Source of the DNA: Palaemon carinicauda
Taxonomy: Eukaryota > Arthropoda > Malacostraca > Decapoda > Palaemonidae
Assembly: GCF_036898095.1 (NCBI RefSeq)
Contig: NC_090726.1
Location: 31,810,861-31,874,860 of the forward strand
Length of the DNA: 64,000 nt
Reading direction: 5' to 3'
How positions within the stretch are numbered: the stretch's first letter is position 1; every line of letters begins with the position of its first letter. The notes below the pieces were generated by a model. It was not told the DNA's origin and did not search any database. It was given only the letters and a program-made list of their open reading frames with translations. Shown piece by piece: positions 33,346-45,400 of the stretch. Made by a program: the position numbers and the translations under genes.

Positions 33346-33688
33346 CATATCAGCCTGTTCAACATAACATTTGCTGCAAGTTTGAACTTTTGAAGTTTAA
33401 CCGATTCAACCCCCCAATTAGGAAGATCATTCCACAAATTGGCCATAGCTGGAATAAAACTTCCAGAATACTGGGTAGTATTGAGCCTCATAATGGAGAA
33501 GGCCTGACTATTAGAATTAATTGCACGCCTGTTATTACGAACAGAATGGAACAGTCCGGGAAGATGTGAATGTAAAGGATGATCAGAATTATGAAAAATC
33601 TTATACGACATGTCTACTGTATGCCTTCCAACACACATGGGCAACCTGTATATATGCGTATCCCCCTTCTTTCTAATGAGGAGACTCC
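33346..33688 (-). pseudogene. LINE C-terminal fragment, reverse copy
   Basis: The minus frame reads KIFHNSDHPLHSHLPGLFHS and AINSNSQAFSIMRLNTTQYS, matching the plus-strand copy at 32,110-32,350. It lies directly before the recombinase remnant of DIRS C. Confidence 0.72.
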
Positions 33689-33689
33689 T

Positions 33690-34850
33690 CAACAAGGCGA
33701 GGGCATCGCAAGATCTATCAATGACCCTGTTAGCTCTGATGTAGCAGCAAGCAGAATGGTATCCAGATGTACAGAGGGAGTTGCCTTCCTTCCACGACCT
33801 ACTTAAGCAACCGCACGCAAAGATATACTACAACGCAGTCTCTTCCTTACAACTTCACGCTTTTAGGTTATCAATTATTTCCTCTTGGAGAGAGGACTGC
33901 ATGCGAAAAGGATGTTTGGATACCTCTGTAAGTCTTCAATCATCATCTACCAGGTGATGTGGACTACTGTATGTTCTGTTATTGATGTCATGGACGGGGT
34001 ATTTCTCCTCTCGATGCCACTATCCCAGTGCTAGCGGATTTTCTTTTACAGTATATCTCAGATGAAAAACTCTTTGGTTTCAGGAGTGAAGGCTAACGCT
34101 CAGCCCTGAGTCTTGTGTTTAGATTAAACAGTTACCATTTCCTCCTCAGTGAAATTGTCTCTTCTCACATGGAGTTTTGAGCCTAAGTGCCCCTACTCAG
34201 AAGTTGGACCACCTCCTTGGAGTGTAGTATGTGCTCTACATTCTCTGGAAAGAGCATATGAAGTGCTACGTCAAGCTTCCGATCATGACTTGACACTCAA
34301 TATGGTGTTCCTTCTTACCCTTGCTCTGCGAAGATAGTCTGCAAGTTACATGGTCTTCCTTACGATGTTGCCATTTATAGTTAATACTCAGAATCCGGCT
34401 ATAGCAAACTTCAGGTTCGGGCCATACAGGAATTTGAATCTCCATGATGTAACTGGCAATTCTGATCAGCTGGTACTGTGTCCAGTGAGAGTACTGAGGT
34501 GGTATCTCAAATGCACATTGGGAGCTCTCCCTCATGTCATAGGTTTGTTAGCACGGGCAGGGACAAAAGGAAAGTTGCAAAGAATACTACATCTGTATGG
34601 ATTCGGCAGGTCATTGATCGCGCCGTGAATCTTAACTCCACAACATGGTCAAAGATTCAGAGCTCTTGATGTTAGGGATGTAAGTACATCCATAGTGTTC
34701 AAACAAAAGTTCTCTGTGGCGTAGATCCTACAAGTAGACGTCTGGCATTGTCTAAGTTTAAGTATGAAGGCATTTTCAACACTATTCTTACCTGGATAAG
34801 TCACAGTGCTTAGTTTCCACTCATTCACCATGATTGCCAATGTTGTCAAC
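33690..34850 (+). pseudogene. DIRS C tyrosine recombinase, decayed
   Basis: Plus-strand frames show the recombinase in pieces: FQVINYFLLERGLHAKRMF, SVKLSLLTWSFEPKCP, PPWSVVCALHSL, LRQASDHDLTLNMVFLLTLA (the catalytic Arg block that should follow is lost to a stop), DQLVLCPVRVLRWYL, WIRQVIDRAV, and a RALDVRDVSTSIVFKQKFSV segment matching the H-x-x-R block with substitutions. Several stops. It confirms that C is a DIRS element of a different family from A and B. Confidence 0.75.
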
Positions 34851-34980
34851 TCCCCAGCTTACCAGATGGAGAGTTCACGAGGTGTCAGGGTGACATGCGT
34901 GAACGAGCTCAGAGTTGCACTGTAGGTCGAGTTCCCAGCCAGTTGGGTTTCAGGCTTCCACCTACCTAATGGTGAGTCTC

Positions 34981-35065
34981 TAGTAAAGAGTGAAGGGTTT
35001 GTATATGTGTAGAACAAAAGGAACAAATAACAAATTTTAGAAGTAATATATACAAACCTGGGCTC
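34981..35065 (+). repeat. Internal complementary region, DIRS C
   Basis: 34,981-35,017 is the near-perfect reverse complement of 21,309-21,346 (left end). The rest resembles the reverse complement of the right end near 35,262-35,315, with drift. Confidence 0.7.
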
Positions 35066-35079
35066 TTTACTCATAAATT

Positions 35080-35315
35080 CCATGTTATCATCTGTCCCCT
35101 AGAAGTCCTGCCTGTAACCAGGCGTAACGCACTGGTTGTGTGAGCTAGGTGGCCAGTTTACCTCCCCCTACATTAACTAGTGGAGGTTGGTTAACACCTC
35201 ACGTTAAAAGTTTATGGCTAGAGTCCATCCATGCCGGAACAAGATATCCAAAGTAAAGAGCTCATGTTTGTATAGTTAGGAAAAATACAAATTACCTCTA
35301 AATTTGCCATGTTAT
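35080..35315 (+). repeat. Right terminal repeat, DIRS C
   Basis: The reverse complement of 35,100-35,225 matches the left terminal repeat (21,385-21,480). The outer boundary is set from the ICR and uncertain by about 10 bp. Confidence 0.65.
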
Positions 35316-35708
35316 TTTGCATGATTTATTTTACTGAAATATTGGCAGGTGCTTTCTTTGAAATGTACTCTGCCTACTTTTATTTGTGTCAATTTTTTAA
35401 CTTTCATGGAAATACTTCATGCAAACTATTGGTACTGTTACCATGATTTTCCATTTGAGTTGTTTTTCATTTGATTTTTATTATTATTGCCATCCCTTTA
35501 TAAGAAAATATACTCTTCTATAAAGGGAATTTTAACACATTGATGCCTAACCATGTAAACCGAGTAACATACAGTAGTCTATATAGAAATTTTATTTTAT
35601 ACATGATTAAAATATTTTCTTTTTATACATTATTTCTTTACAGTATTGGGCATATGGAAGATTTATAATTTAGAACTTTCTAGGATAACATCACCAATTA
35701 TTAAAGTA
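35316..35708. other. Unassigned A/T-rich spacer
   Basis: No gene or repeat recognised between DIRS C and the foldback element at 35,709. Confidence 0.5.
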
Positions 35709-35944
35709 ATTTGTACTTTCCCTAACTATACAAACCTGAGACTTTTATTAGGAGCATAACTTCAGCAAACCTGGAATGACTTTTACAATTTTTGATAAGG
35801 TAAACAATAGTTGACTGTAAGGTAGGATGTGAGGCCCATCCATCCAACAGGTAGAGCAAACTTCTCTTTAACCTTTAACGTAGGACTTCCGGAGTGTTTG
35901 AAACTTGAAGGTCTCAAGTTTGTAAGGTTAGGAAAGGTACAAAT
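35709..35944. repeat. Solo DIRS terminus (foldback)
   Basis: A 236-bp segment whose ends pair: 35,709-35,742 and 35,911-35,944 are near-perfect reverse complements. It resembles the right end of DIRS D (47,960-48,185), including the 'aacctgagacttttaagtta'-like start. No coding sequence adjoins it, so it looks like a solitary ICR-to-end segment left by deletion or recombination. Confidence 0.6.
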
Positions 35945-36059
35945 ATTTAAAAAATGTATGATTTGTTCATTAACGTAATACAATCCCTCGGCAGCTGGCC
36001 TAGATGGCAAAAGAACATGAATGATCTTACATCTTGGATGCAAAACAAAAGCATGGCTC

Positions 36060-37720
36060 CTCTTACTATTTAATTCCTGTGCAATAACCTACCAAATCCT
36101 AAAGATTTGGAGAAGAGTAAGACTAATGGCCTTGCTGAAACCAGGGAAACACCCATCATCCCCAAAAAGTTATTGACCAATATCCTTACTGTGTATCCTT
36201 TACAAATTATACGAACAATGATCTTAGCCCATATCCAACCAACTGTCGACAGACCAGGCTGGCTGTAGACCAGGTCGATCCTGCTGCAATCAGGTATTAA
36301 ACTTGATGCAATACATTGAGGATGGGTTTGAGAAGTAAATCACTAGTACAGTCTTTGACGACTTTATGGCTGCAGTACAGCATATTATGCTGTAAACCAT
36401 AGAGCACTGCTTCTAAAGGTAGCTCAAATTATACAGAATACTAGCATAGTCCACATCATTGAATCATTGTTTACCAATCTGGGAATTTTTATAGAAATGG
36501 TTTGCTGGAAAAGCAGATGGAGGATACCGAATAACAGCCTTCCACAAGGGTCAGTTCTGGAGCCGATGCTTTTTAACCTCTATACAAATGACGAGCTGCA
36601 GTACCAGAACATCTGCAGGTACATGAATGCGGACAACCTGTGCATTTCCACACGATCAAATTCCTTCACCAACAGCAAAGAAAGACTGTCAAATATTGTA
36701 ACTGCCCTCTCTACCTACTACAAAAAGTGGCACCTCATTGCCAATTCAAGCAAAATCCATCTGAACAATCACCAGGCAAACAGAAAGCTAAAGAACGAAT
36801 TGGGTGACAAAGAACTGGAAAATCCCCCTACCCAGTCTTCTTAGATATCACCTTGACAGAGTGCTCTCCTTTAAAGAGCACACAAATAAAAGCAAACATA
36901 AAGTAGCAACTAGGAATAATCTACTCAGTGAAATCGCCAACACCAGCTGGGGAACAGATCCTGAGACTCTGAGACAAGCAGCCCTAGCACTTTGATACTT
37001 TACCACAGAGTACTGTGCACCAGTATGGGCAAGATCCTGCCATGTGCATAAGGTAGACCCAGAGCTAAATAAGTTGTTGAATTATTATTGGTACCCTGAA
37101 ATCAACATCTCTACCATTTTATATAATATAGCCGGTATTTCACTACCCTATATCTGACAAGAAATGCTAGCACATTCTGAAAAGAATAAACAAACTTATT
37201 ACCCTAGGCATCCACCTTGCAATTATCAGGAAGGAAGGCGAAGACTAAAATCCCGCAAAAGCTTTGCTTTGCAACCGTTGATGGACTATAACCAATCTGG
37301 GCAGCTGCTTACAGGCTAGAGAAGTGTCGGGAAAGTGACTGATGGCCATCCAGTGAGGCACTGCCCAGCCCAAATGAAAGCCTGCCCTGCAGAACAACCT
37401 TCACCAGGAAGGACTGGTTATCCCTAAACAGAGCATGGGTAAAAGTGGACAAAACTGGAGATAACCGCCACAAATTTAGATTAGCCACCAACCCTGAATG
37501 CCCATTTGGGGCAACACCACAAACAATAGAACACTACTGGACCCTCATTGCTCAGATCCGGACTTGAGAGAGGCAAACGACATTGCTCTCCTGTGGGTTC
37601 GACATTGGAACAACAAGATATGATGACGAACTAATCCTTCAAATATCAATGTACTTTGGTCCTTTAGGGGAAACAAAGTCATGACGCCTGTCAACATATT
37701 AACTACCTGAGCATGAAGAT
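36060..37720 (+). pseudogene. Jockey-like LINE, decayed
   Basis: Plus-strand RT in broken frames: LLKPGKHPSSPKSY, PISLLCILYKLYE, QAGCRPGRSCCNQVL (36,130-36,300), then RWRIPNNSLPQGSVLEPMLF, RYMNADNLCI (a decayed catalytic block; N-A-D for Y-A-D-D), YYKKWHLIANSSKIHL (36,467-36,790), and the post-RT TNKSKHKVATRNNLLSEIAN and TSWGTDPETLRQAALAL (to about 36,995). The wording matches jockey/CR1-group LINEs. Further decayed C-terminal sequence continues to about 37,700. Confidence 0.8.
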
Positions 37721-37894
37721 GTTGCAGGTGTTAGGCTAAGTCCCTACCAGAAATCTAGTCATTGAAGAAGATATATCCATAAGGATATGAAGTTTGACTA
37801 TATGGTTATTATATGACAAATGGTTGTGCATACATTCCGTCCAAGCATGGTCTGAAAGACTGATAGGGGGAATGAGTTGATATTTGCTGTCTTC

Positions 37895-38025
37895 CTCCTA
37901 GTAGTATATCTATTTCCTTGTTTCTTTTCCTCACTGGACAATTTTTTCCTGTTGGAGCCCTTGGGCTTACAGCATCCTGCTTTTCCAACTAGGGTTGTAG
38001 CTTAGCTAGTAATAATAGTAATACA
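37895..38025 (+). repeat. TAA-tailed repeat, 3' end
   Basis: Carries CCAACTAGGGTTGTAGCTTA and a short AATAATAG tail. Confidence 0.85.
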
Positions 38026-39474
38026 CATTCCTTGGGCATGTCCAGCTCTTGGAGCTGCTCAGGCTTCGCACGAATCACAGAACCTGTTAAAAGGAGAAAA
38101 GTTGAGTAACTTATATCAAGATAAAAATTAGGTAGGTACTCTCAGTAAACACATTTACAGTATAAGGTACTGATAGTAGGCCGTACAATTCATGAAAGTT
38201 CATCTTTCAAAATGCACTCGGTAAGCTACAGAAATTAGCCCTTTTAAATCTATCTAAAAGTAATTTGTGGTTAAGGGTCTAAGTATGGATGGTTTCTAGG
38301 TTCTCATCGACCTTTCTTAGCTATCATTGCGAGTCACCCACTTGGCTTGGCATCCATTGAGGGATAGAAGCTCGTTGCAACCTAAATAAAACATTACGAA
38401 AGTTATAAACATCACTGTCATATTTTGTAATTACATGCTTTTATATAAATGTAATAATGGCCTTATAGTCATGAAGCAATATGCATTTGGCTACTGTACT
38501 TCTTTTATTAACTCAATTCCACTTTCATAATGGTAAAGGCTGTAAAAAGCACTATATTGTATATCACTTGACTATACTGTACTATCATAAAAATTTACTC
38601 TTTCACTAGTTTTTCCACTATAACCATCTATAATTCAGTGTAATTGCGCAACGTGGGTCGCAATGAAGACCACGTTTTCTGTAGTCTAGGCAGTATCGCC
38701 CTTGAGGGCATTGCTTCTTGTAGTCCTGGTGGCTCAGCCCTTCTGGAACTAGTGGGGTTTCCCATAAGCCGGGTACTATTCCAGTGTGGTATACTGCTCA
38801 TGTTGACTAATGAATTTCACCTATTTCTGTGAACAGTACACTAATTTCAGTCATATCACCACAAAAAACTAATAATTTAGCCATTGTGTTATTTTTCTGT
38901 GCTTCACCATAATTAATGGCTGTGTAGGGTGGCTGAGAGTAGGAGCAATTCTCAGATGTTGGTATTAGAATGGATGAGCAGACACTGATTCACTTCGTCT
39001 TTATTTCCCATGCTTTTGCAAATACTTGCGTGCTCTAATTGGCTAAGTACTAACTTGGAGTTAAATCTTATTGGCCGAAACCATATGGTGGAAAACGTAT
39101 CCTGTACAAGCTTGATGCCTGCTAAAGGGTTTATGTAAACTATGCAAGCTAGATGTCCGCTAAAGGGTTCATATAAACTATTCCCTTCAGATGTTCAATG
39201 AGTTTTTTTCACAAACTTTAGCCTTGTACACTTTTCACCTGAATATCAATCTGTTTTAGCTCCTCAGCCTTTGTAAGATTAGCTTCTAACCCTGTGTGGT
39301 TCTCCTTCTTACTAGTCCTCAGAGGACTACTGTACAGTACTTGCAAAGGATTACTATATCTGTACTGTATTTCTAAAACATTGAAGTTGGTACGTTATAA
39401 AATTTTCATTAATATGCACATCTTTGTTACAAATATATACCAGCTTTAGTTCAGGAATCATGTTTTTATTCTAG
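38026..39474. other. Region upstream of the Pez-like gene
   Basis: About 1.4 kb with no recognised repeat or coding exon. It ends with a splice acceptor (ttctag at 39,469-39,474) six bases before the gene's ATG. At least this part is therefore intron in the 5' untranslated region, and the promoter and first exon lie further upstream at an unseen position. Confidence 0.55.
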
Positions 39475-42400
39475 GTTAAAATGCCGTTCAAGCTTCGTTT
39501 AAAAAAGACCCGGCAATACAATGTGGTATCCCGGAATGTCCTGGTCATCAGTGTGGAGTTGCTGGACAAGACCACACTTGAATGTACACTTTCCGCTGAC
39601 TCAACGGGGCAAGATTGCCTACATAATGTGTGCCAACGTCTTTCTTTACACCAGGTAAACATTTTTTGTATGTTGTTTGTAGACTTAGAGATATTCTTTT
39701 ATGAAAATGTAACTTCATGGTATTCTAAAGGAATAATGTTGTGATATTTTAAATAAGAGAATAATATATACTTGGAGTTTAATGAGGAAATTTGTTTTCA
39801 GCCTGAATTTTTTGGGCTTCGTTACATGAGCAAAAAGCCGTATCCTAAAGTAAGATGGGTAGAATTGGATCGGCCGCTGAAGAAGCAGTTGGACAAGTAT
39901 GCTCAGTCTCCTGCTTTGGCCTTAGCTGTTCTTTACTACATTCATGATGTATCCTTGTTGCAGGATGATGTCACAAGGTAATCATTCAGTAACACATTGA
40001 ACTAATAATCTTGCACATCAGGTTTGAGGGAGAAATCGTGGTAAGGGTGGTACAGTATTGCCTTCAATGTCCCAGAGTACAGTACTGGTTTTGATTTTGA
40101 TATGAAACCACTTTGAAGAATAAATAGTTGCTGGGAGTGTTATATTGGTTTCAACATTCTGAAGTGTATATCTTTTTTTGTAACTTAAGGGTGCAAATCT
40201 GCCCCATTAAAACAATGTTACTGTATTTTGAGGTAATTACCAACTTAATCTACTTTTATATTTCTCAACCAATTTTTATCATTAAAAAAAATGTCAAGAT
40301 CATTTTCTCAGAAAAAAATTGTATAGAATAGATTTTTCTTATCCATCTTCATTTTTTATATCAATTGTTTTCCAAACATACAGACAGTAATAGTAAAAAT
40401 TGTCATTTTTCATACATATTATAGAAATCATCTGATTAACTTTATCAGGGGTTAGATTGGACTTTTAGCATTAATTATACCTCAACAAAGGGGATCTTAA
40501 GGACATAATTATCATATTTCCTGGTTATTTACTAAGTAGTGATGAGCCCATTCCTTCAAATACTGTACAGAAATATATAGTTACATATACCAAATGTCCA
40601 CACATGAGTAGGAGGTTGCTAGCACAATATATTCTTGTTAGCATAATTCCTGGACAAATTTTATACTTTATTCATTTTAATGTCTCTTGACACTATGTGC
40701 ATCTTTGAACATAAAAATTGTATGAGCAAATAAATACGTAAATACGATGATTATAACCTAGAAAAATGTACCGGTACAACAAAAGTTTACCTTACGATGC
40801 TATCAAGAAACTTAGAAAACCAATAGCCTCCTATGACATGTTAGGGAGAATTGTTTATGGAAACTATAATAAATATCTTTTCCTCAATCTCCTCAATAAA
40901 TAAATAATTTACGCAGTAAAGGGTTGCGTAATGGACTCCATGCACTTACGTAAGTATAAGAAGGGATGTTTTAGCGATGAAATAAATTTTTACTAAAATT
41001 GCTAATTGAAACATTAATTTTACACATTCTCCAAGCCAAAAAGGCAATAATATGATTTTCCAAAGTTCTGAACAAAGGTCATGTCGCGCCCCTTAATTAA
41101 ACTTTTTGTATGTACAGTACACTATATGGCCAAGTTGAATATAATCCGTGATTGCCAAGCTCCTAAAGCAATTAGCGATCAGATTAAATCTCAGATAAAA
41201 GTGAATTTCAGTGAAATGAGAAGAATAGAACTGGATGAGATATGAATGCACTGTACTTTAAGTTTACTTGGTGCTAACTGGAAAAGGGATATATAATTGA
41301 AATTCTATCTGTATTACAGCCCTAAATACTAGTGGATATTCTCTATGCTGAAGTGGAACTACAGAATATTTTCATTGGATCGGTTTTTAGTATTCCGTTT
41401 AATAGGCAAATATGTAAATACTAACATTGAGATGGGCCCCCAAGCAAGAGGAAGTTTTCTCTTGTCATATAGTATTGATCAGATTCTTGATCTTTCTGTC
41501 TTACCATATGTTAAAGCGTCAGTGAATCAAATGTTTGTAACTTGGAAATGAGTATAGAAGTCCTAATTGTTTTTTTTTTTCAGATCGCATTACTTTTTGC
41601 AAGTAAAGCAAGATGTCTTAGAAGGAAAGCTTCGATGCAATCATGAGCAGGCAGTCCTCCTGGCATCTTATAGCTTGCAAGGTATAATTTTCCTTTGAAT
41701 TATTTTTTAAGTTTTTTGTCGATTAACATATTTTTTATCTTGTGTATATGGACATAGACTTTCAGCATCTCTTTTTGAGTCTTTTAGAAAGAGAAGTTTG
41801 AAATGTTTTCCCACAACTGAATGACCTCACCAGTCTAGTTGCATGGCCTCTGGTCTAAATTTCGTAATCCAATAAAATCCCATTAATTTTTCTGAGAGAG
41901 GAAGACGTAACATAGAAGGAAAGGGTCATCAGGGGAATAGGAAGCCAGGAAAACAGAAACTAATCTCACATATTTTTGTTTAATATGTTTTGCTTCCCTA
42001 TTTCTAGCTCCAGTCTTTGCTAATTGTAAGTAATGGCCTGGGCATAAGCTCCTCCGTAACATATTACACTATGGAACATTGCACAAATAAGGGGAGCAAG
42101 TATTTTGAATGAGGGTCCTCTTTCTTTAATAATAGCATATTCCCTTGCATTGTTTAATCACTTGTAAGTTTCACCGGTACTTCTTTCTTGTGGGAACAAA
42201 GGGTCGCAACCCTTGTAAATTATATTATTATTATTGAACTTTTGGAGTTTCACTTTCAATGACTAATTACAGGAATAGTATTCCTTTTATACCAAGAGAC
42301 ATTGCAGTGCAAATTCTCTTTTTTCTGGTTTGCCATAATTTTGCATTAGTTCTAGTTTTTATTGTATCTCCCAGGGGTAAAGTTAGAATGTGGAAGAAAA

Positions 42401-45400
42401 TGTTATGTTATATCCATTAGCCATGAAAAGGTTTTGAGTTTATTGATGCTTGGAACTACTGTATTCTAATCAAAATGTAAAAACATACAAATTTTTATGA
42501 CATCGGGCAGTAAAATATACCATGAAGGAGCCAGTTGCTGAAATGTTGCTCATGGTGTTATGTATTCATGCAGTCACTCGTAAATATAACTTTATTTTCT
42601 TTGTTTTAGCTGAGTTTGGAGACCATCAGCCTGACCGCCACACTGCAGAATATCTGAAAGATTTTATGCTGTTTCCAAAGGCAAGTTATATATTTTTTAG
42701 TTCAATTCTTGATCTTTCTTTGGATTACCTATAAATGACCAATTCTTTTCACTCCTTGTTCCTGTGTTTTTCCTGCTTGAACTTCCATGTGACCAAAGTC
42801 TTTATCTCTGCTAGTTTGCCAGGATTTTATGGGACAGTGACTTTTAATTCTGCTTTCTGAATAATTACTAGTTCTTTCTGCTAGTCACATGCCTAGTAAT
42901 GATGGAGTTTCTTCTATTTTCCAGTTGTTGGATGCTATTTTATCTACTACTTCCACATTAACAACACAATATTCCCTCTGTTCACTGAAGATGAACTAAG
43001 ACATTATATGCTGTACATCTTTTCATAATTATGCTCTCTCTCTTTTATAACTTTTCAAATTGTATTTGTGATCATAATACAGACTAAGTTAACTTTAAGT
43101 GTATCAATAAGTAATAGTTGAGAAGACCTATATTCAGTCAGTGTTGCAGAACAGAATATGTAACTTACAAGAACTTGAAGTCTTTTCTTTCCAAGTCAAT
43201 AGGATTGTTTGTTTTTTACTGTAGGGACATATTTGGCATGTACTAATTCACCATTGCTCATGGCACACCTAACTCATAGTTCCTGCTTTTTCTTAACTCC
43301 TATTAACCTATCAGTTTGGGAAAAACTATTCTAATTTTGTGATTTGTGTGATGGTATTTGTTATTTTTGACAGCTTTACCCGTTGCTTACATTACAATAT
43401 TTCTTTAAATACTTTGATGAATGAATGAATTTAGAGTTGGTGCCTCTCTTGGGTTCTGCATTTTGTATTTTATATATATTTAGTTGTTTTATTATCACTT
43501 GTTTATATTCTCATTTTTGGTGGTTTTGTGTTTTATTTCCAAAACTGGACTTCATTTTTGCATATGATATAACTTGCTGGTATGTTTTACTAACACAGTT
43601 TGTGATTCAATAAACCTCTTTAACTTCAATGGAGATTTAGATGATTAGCAGTGGGATATATTGAATGTTAAGTATAAGATATATTAAAAGGTTTTCATTA
43701 CTTACTGAATTCTTTTACCTTAGAATTTCTCCACTCTAATTTGGATATAAATTGTGTATACTCTCATAGCTGCAGTTCTGTATACTTGAAAATATTTTAC
43801 AATTATTCCTTAAAATTGAGCAGCAGGTGGTGAGTGAGAATGAGGTGGCAGCATTGTTGGAGGCGGTCGTGTGGCAGTATTCCTCACTTCAAAGTTTAGC
43901 CCAGGCTCTAGCAGAAACATACTACATCTTAGAAGCTCAGCGACTCGATGGTTACGGACAGGAAACATTCATGGCCAGGGTAAATAGAAAGTGACATTTA
44001 TGAAAATACTTTGAGATTGTTATTGTTATAGTGTTCTCTTTTCTCCCCAAGATATTATTCTTCTTTATCAGTGTATTTAGATACTAAGTCATATGGTTAA
44101 CATAAAGGATTTGTTTTTCAAATGAGTGAAGAGATCGAAGGGGATAGATGAAACTGAAAGCAAAATGCAGCTGCAGTTATAGGAGCTGCAAAGAGCCTGT
44201 TGTATTACTTATTGTTTTTCATGAGGGAAACATTTGGCCATACTTTCTTGCAGGGAGTAACTGAAACCATTTGTTTTTGGTTTTGTTTATAATTTTAATG
44301 CATTTAAAAAAATGTGCCATTATTACCTACATGCAGATAACTGCGAGACTAAATATCTTATTTTTGTTTCTAACAAATAAAATAGTAAATTCAAGAATTT
44401 TTATCGCAGGGAGAACTCAAGATTTAGTAAATAGAATTGAGATAGGTGATACTGTTACAAGAAAAGAGGCTAAACTGATTTGTAAATACACTTTATTTTT
44501 CTTTATTTTTTAAGATTATATACCTTGAATCTTGCAGGATGATCGAGGCTGCGAAGTTTACCTAGGAACCTCTCTTATGGGTATTGTTGTAAAACCAGCA
44601 TCAGGACATACTCAGTTTTTCTATAGGTCAGTACTGTATATATTTTGATTATTATTAATCATATCCCAAAAATTTTTGCATTAAAAAATTTTAATAACTC
44701 TTGCTAGTATTCTTGTAAAAGTTTGAGTTACAGTTGGTTGTTCTTACATTGTACAATTATACAAACTTCAGACCTTTATACGAGTGTGACTTTAGTGAAG
44801 CTGGAACAGCCATTTAAACTTTTGACGAGGTAGTAGTAGTAGGTGGTGTGTAGGCTCCGCCCACGTGCCAGGTAGCATAATCTTCACTTTAACATTGGCC
44901 ACAGGAGAGCACAGACATGCTTCTTGGCATTCTCATCTGGCTGTTTTAATCTTTGCTTTTTCTTTCAGATCAAATAAATAGTCTTGCTGACACTCATATG
45001 CGAGGTATATTAGTGAAAGAAGGCAAGGATATGCATTGTTTCCTGATAACTGTAATTGTTACAGTTGTCTGTGCTACCTGACGTTATGTAACATACTTGC
45101 TCCAGTCGTTGTTCTATTCCTTGTGTGGGTCCGTATTATGAAGTCGACAATGTGAATATAACAAAGTTTGCTTGTGGTCTGTTGGAAGTAAGAGTGCCTA
45201 CATTGCAGAGTGTAGGGGATGTCTGCAGATCCCGGAAGACGCTGAGGACGTATCGCCTTATTGTGTTGTTTTGGCCTTCCCTTGTGAGAGCATCGTCATC
45301 GACCTGCACGACACCAGAGATGAATTCAAGTTCTTTTTCCTCCTGCCACATCTTCACTGCAACTTCTGAAGAAGAACAAATATAAGATATCGTATAAGTC

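Larger units (their letters stand above)
21309..35315 (+). mobile_element. DIRS element C: old, decayed, carrying nested insertions
   Basis: A DIRS-type (tyrosine-recombinase) retrotransposon spread over 14 kb by later insertions. The ends are inverted repeats: the 21,385-21,480 block (ctagccataaacttttga...) matches the reverse complement of 35,100-35,225. An internal complementary region lies at 34,981-35,065: its first part is the reverse complement of the left end (21,309-21,346) and its second part resembles the reverse complement of the right end. Coding remnants occur in order: RT at 22,040-22,560, RT end and RNase H at 29,466-30,030, RNase H end at 30,620-30,870, and tyrosine recombinase at 33,690-34,850. 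All carry stops. Nested inside are DIRS A, at least three TAA-tailed repeats and several LINE fragments. Confidence 0.8.
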
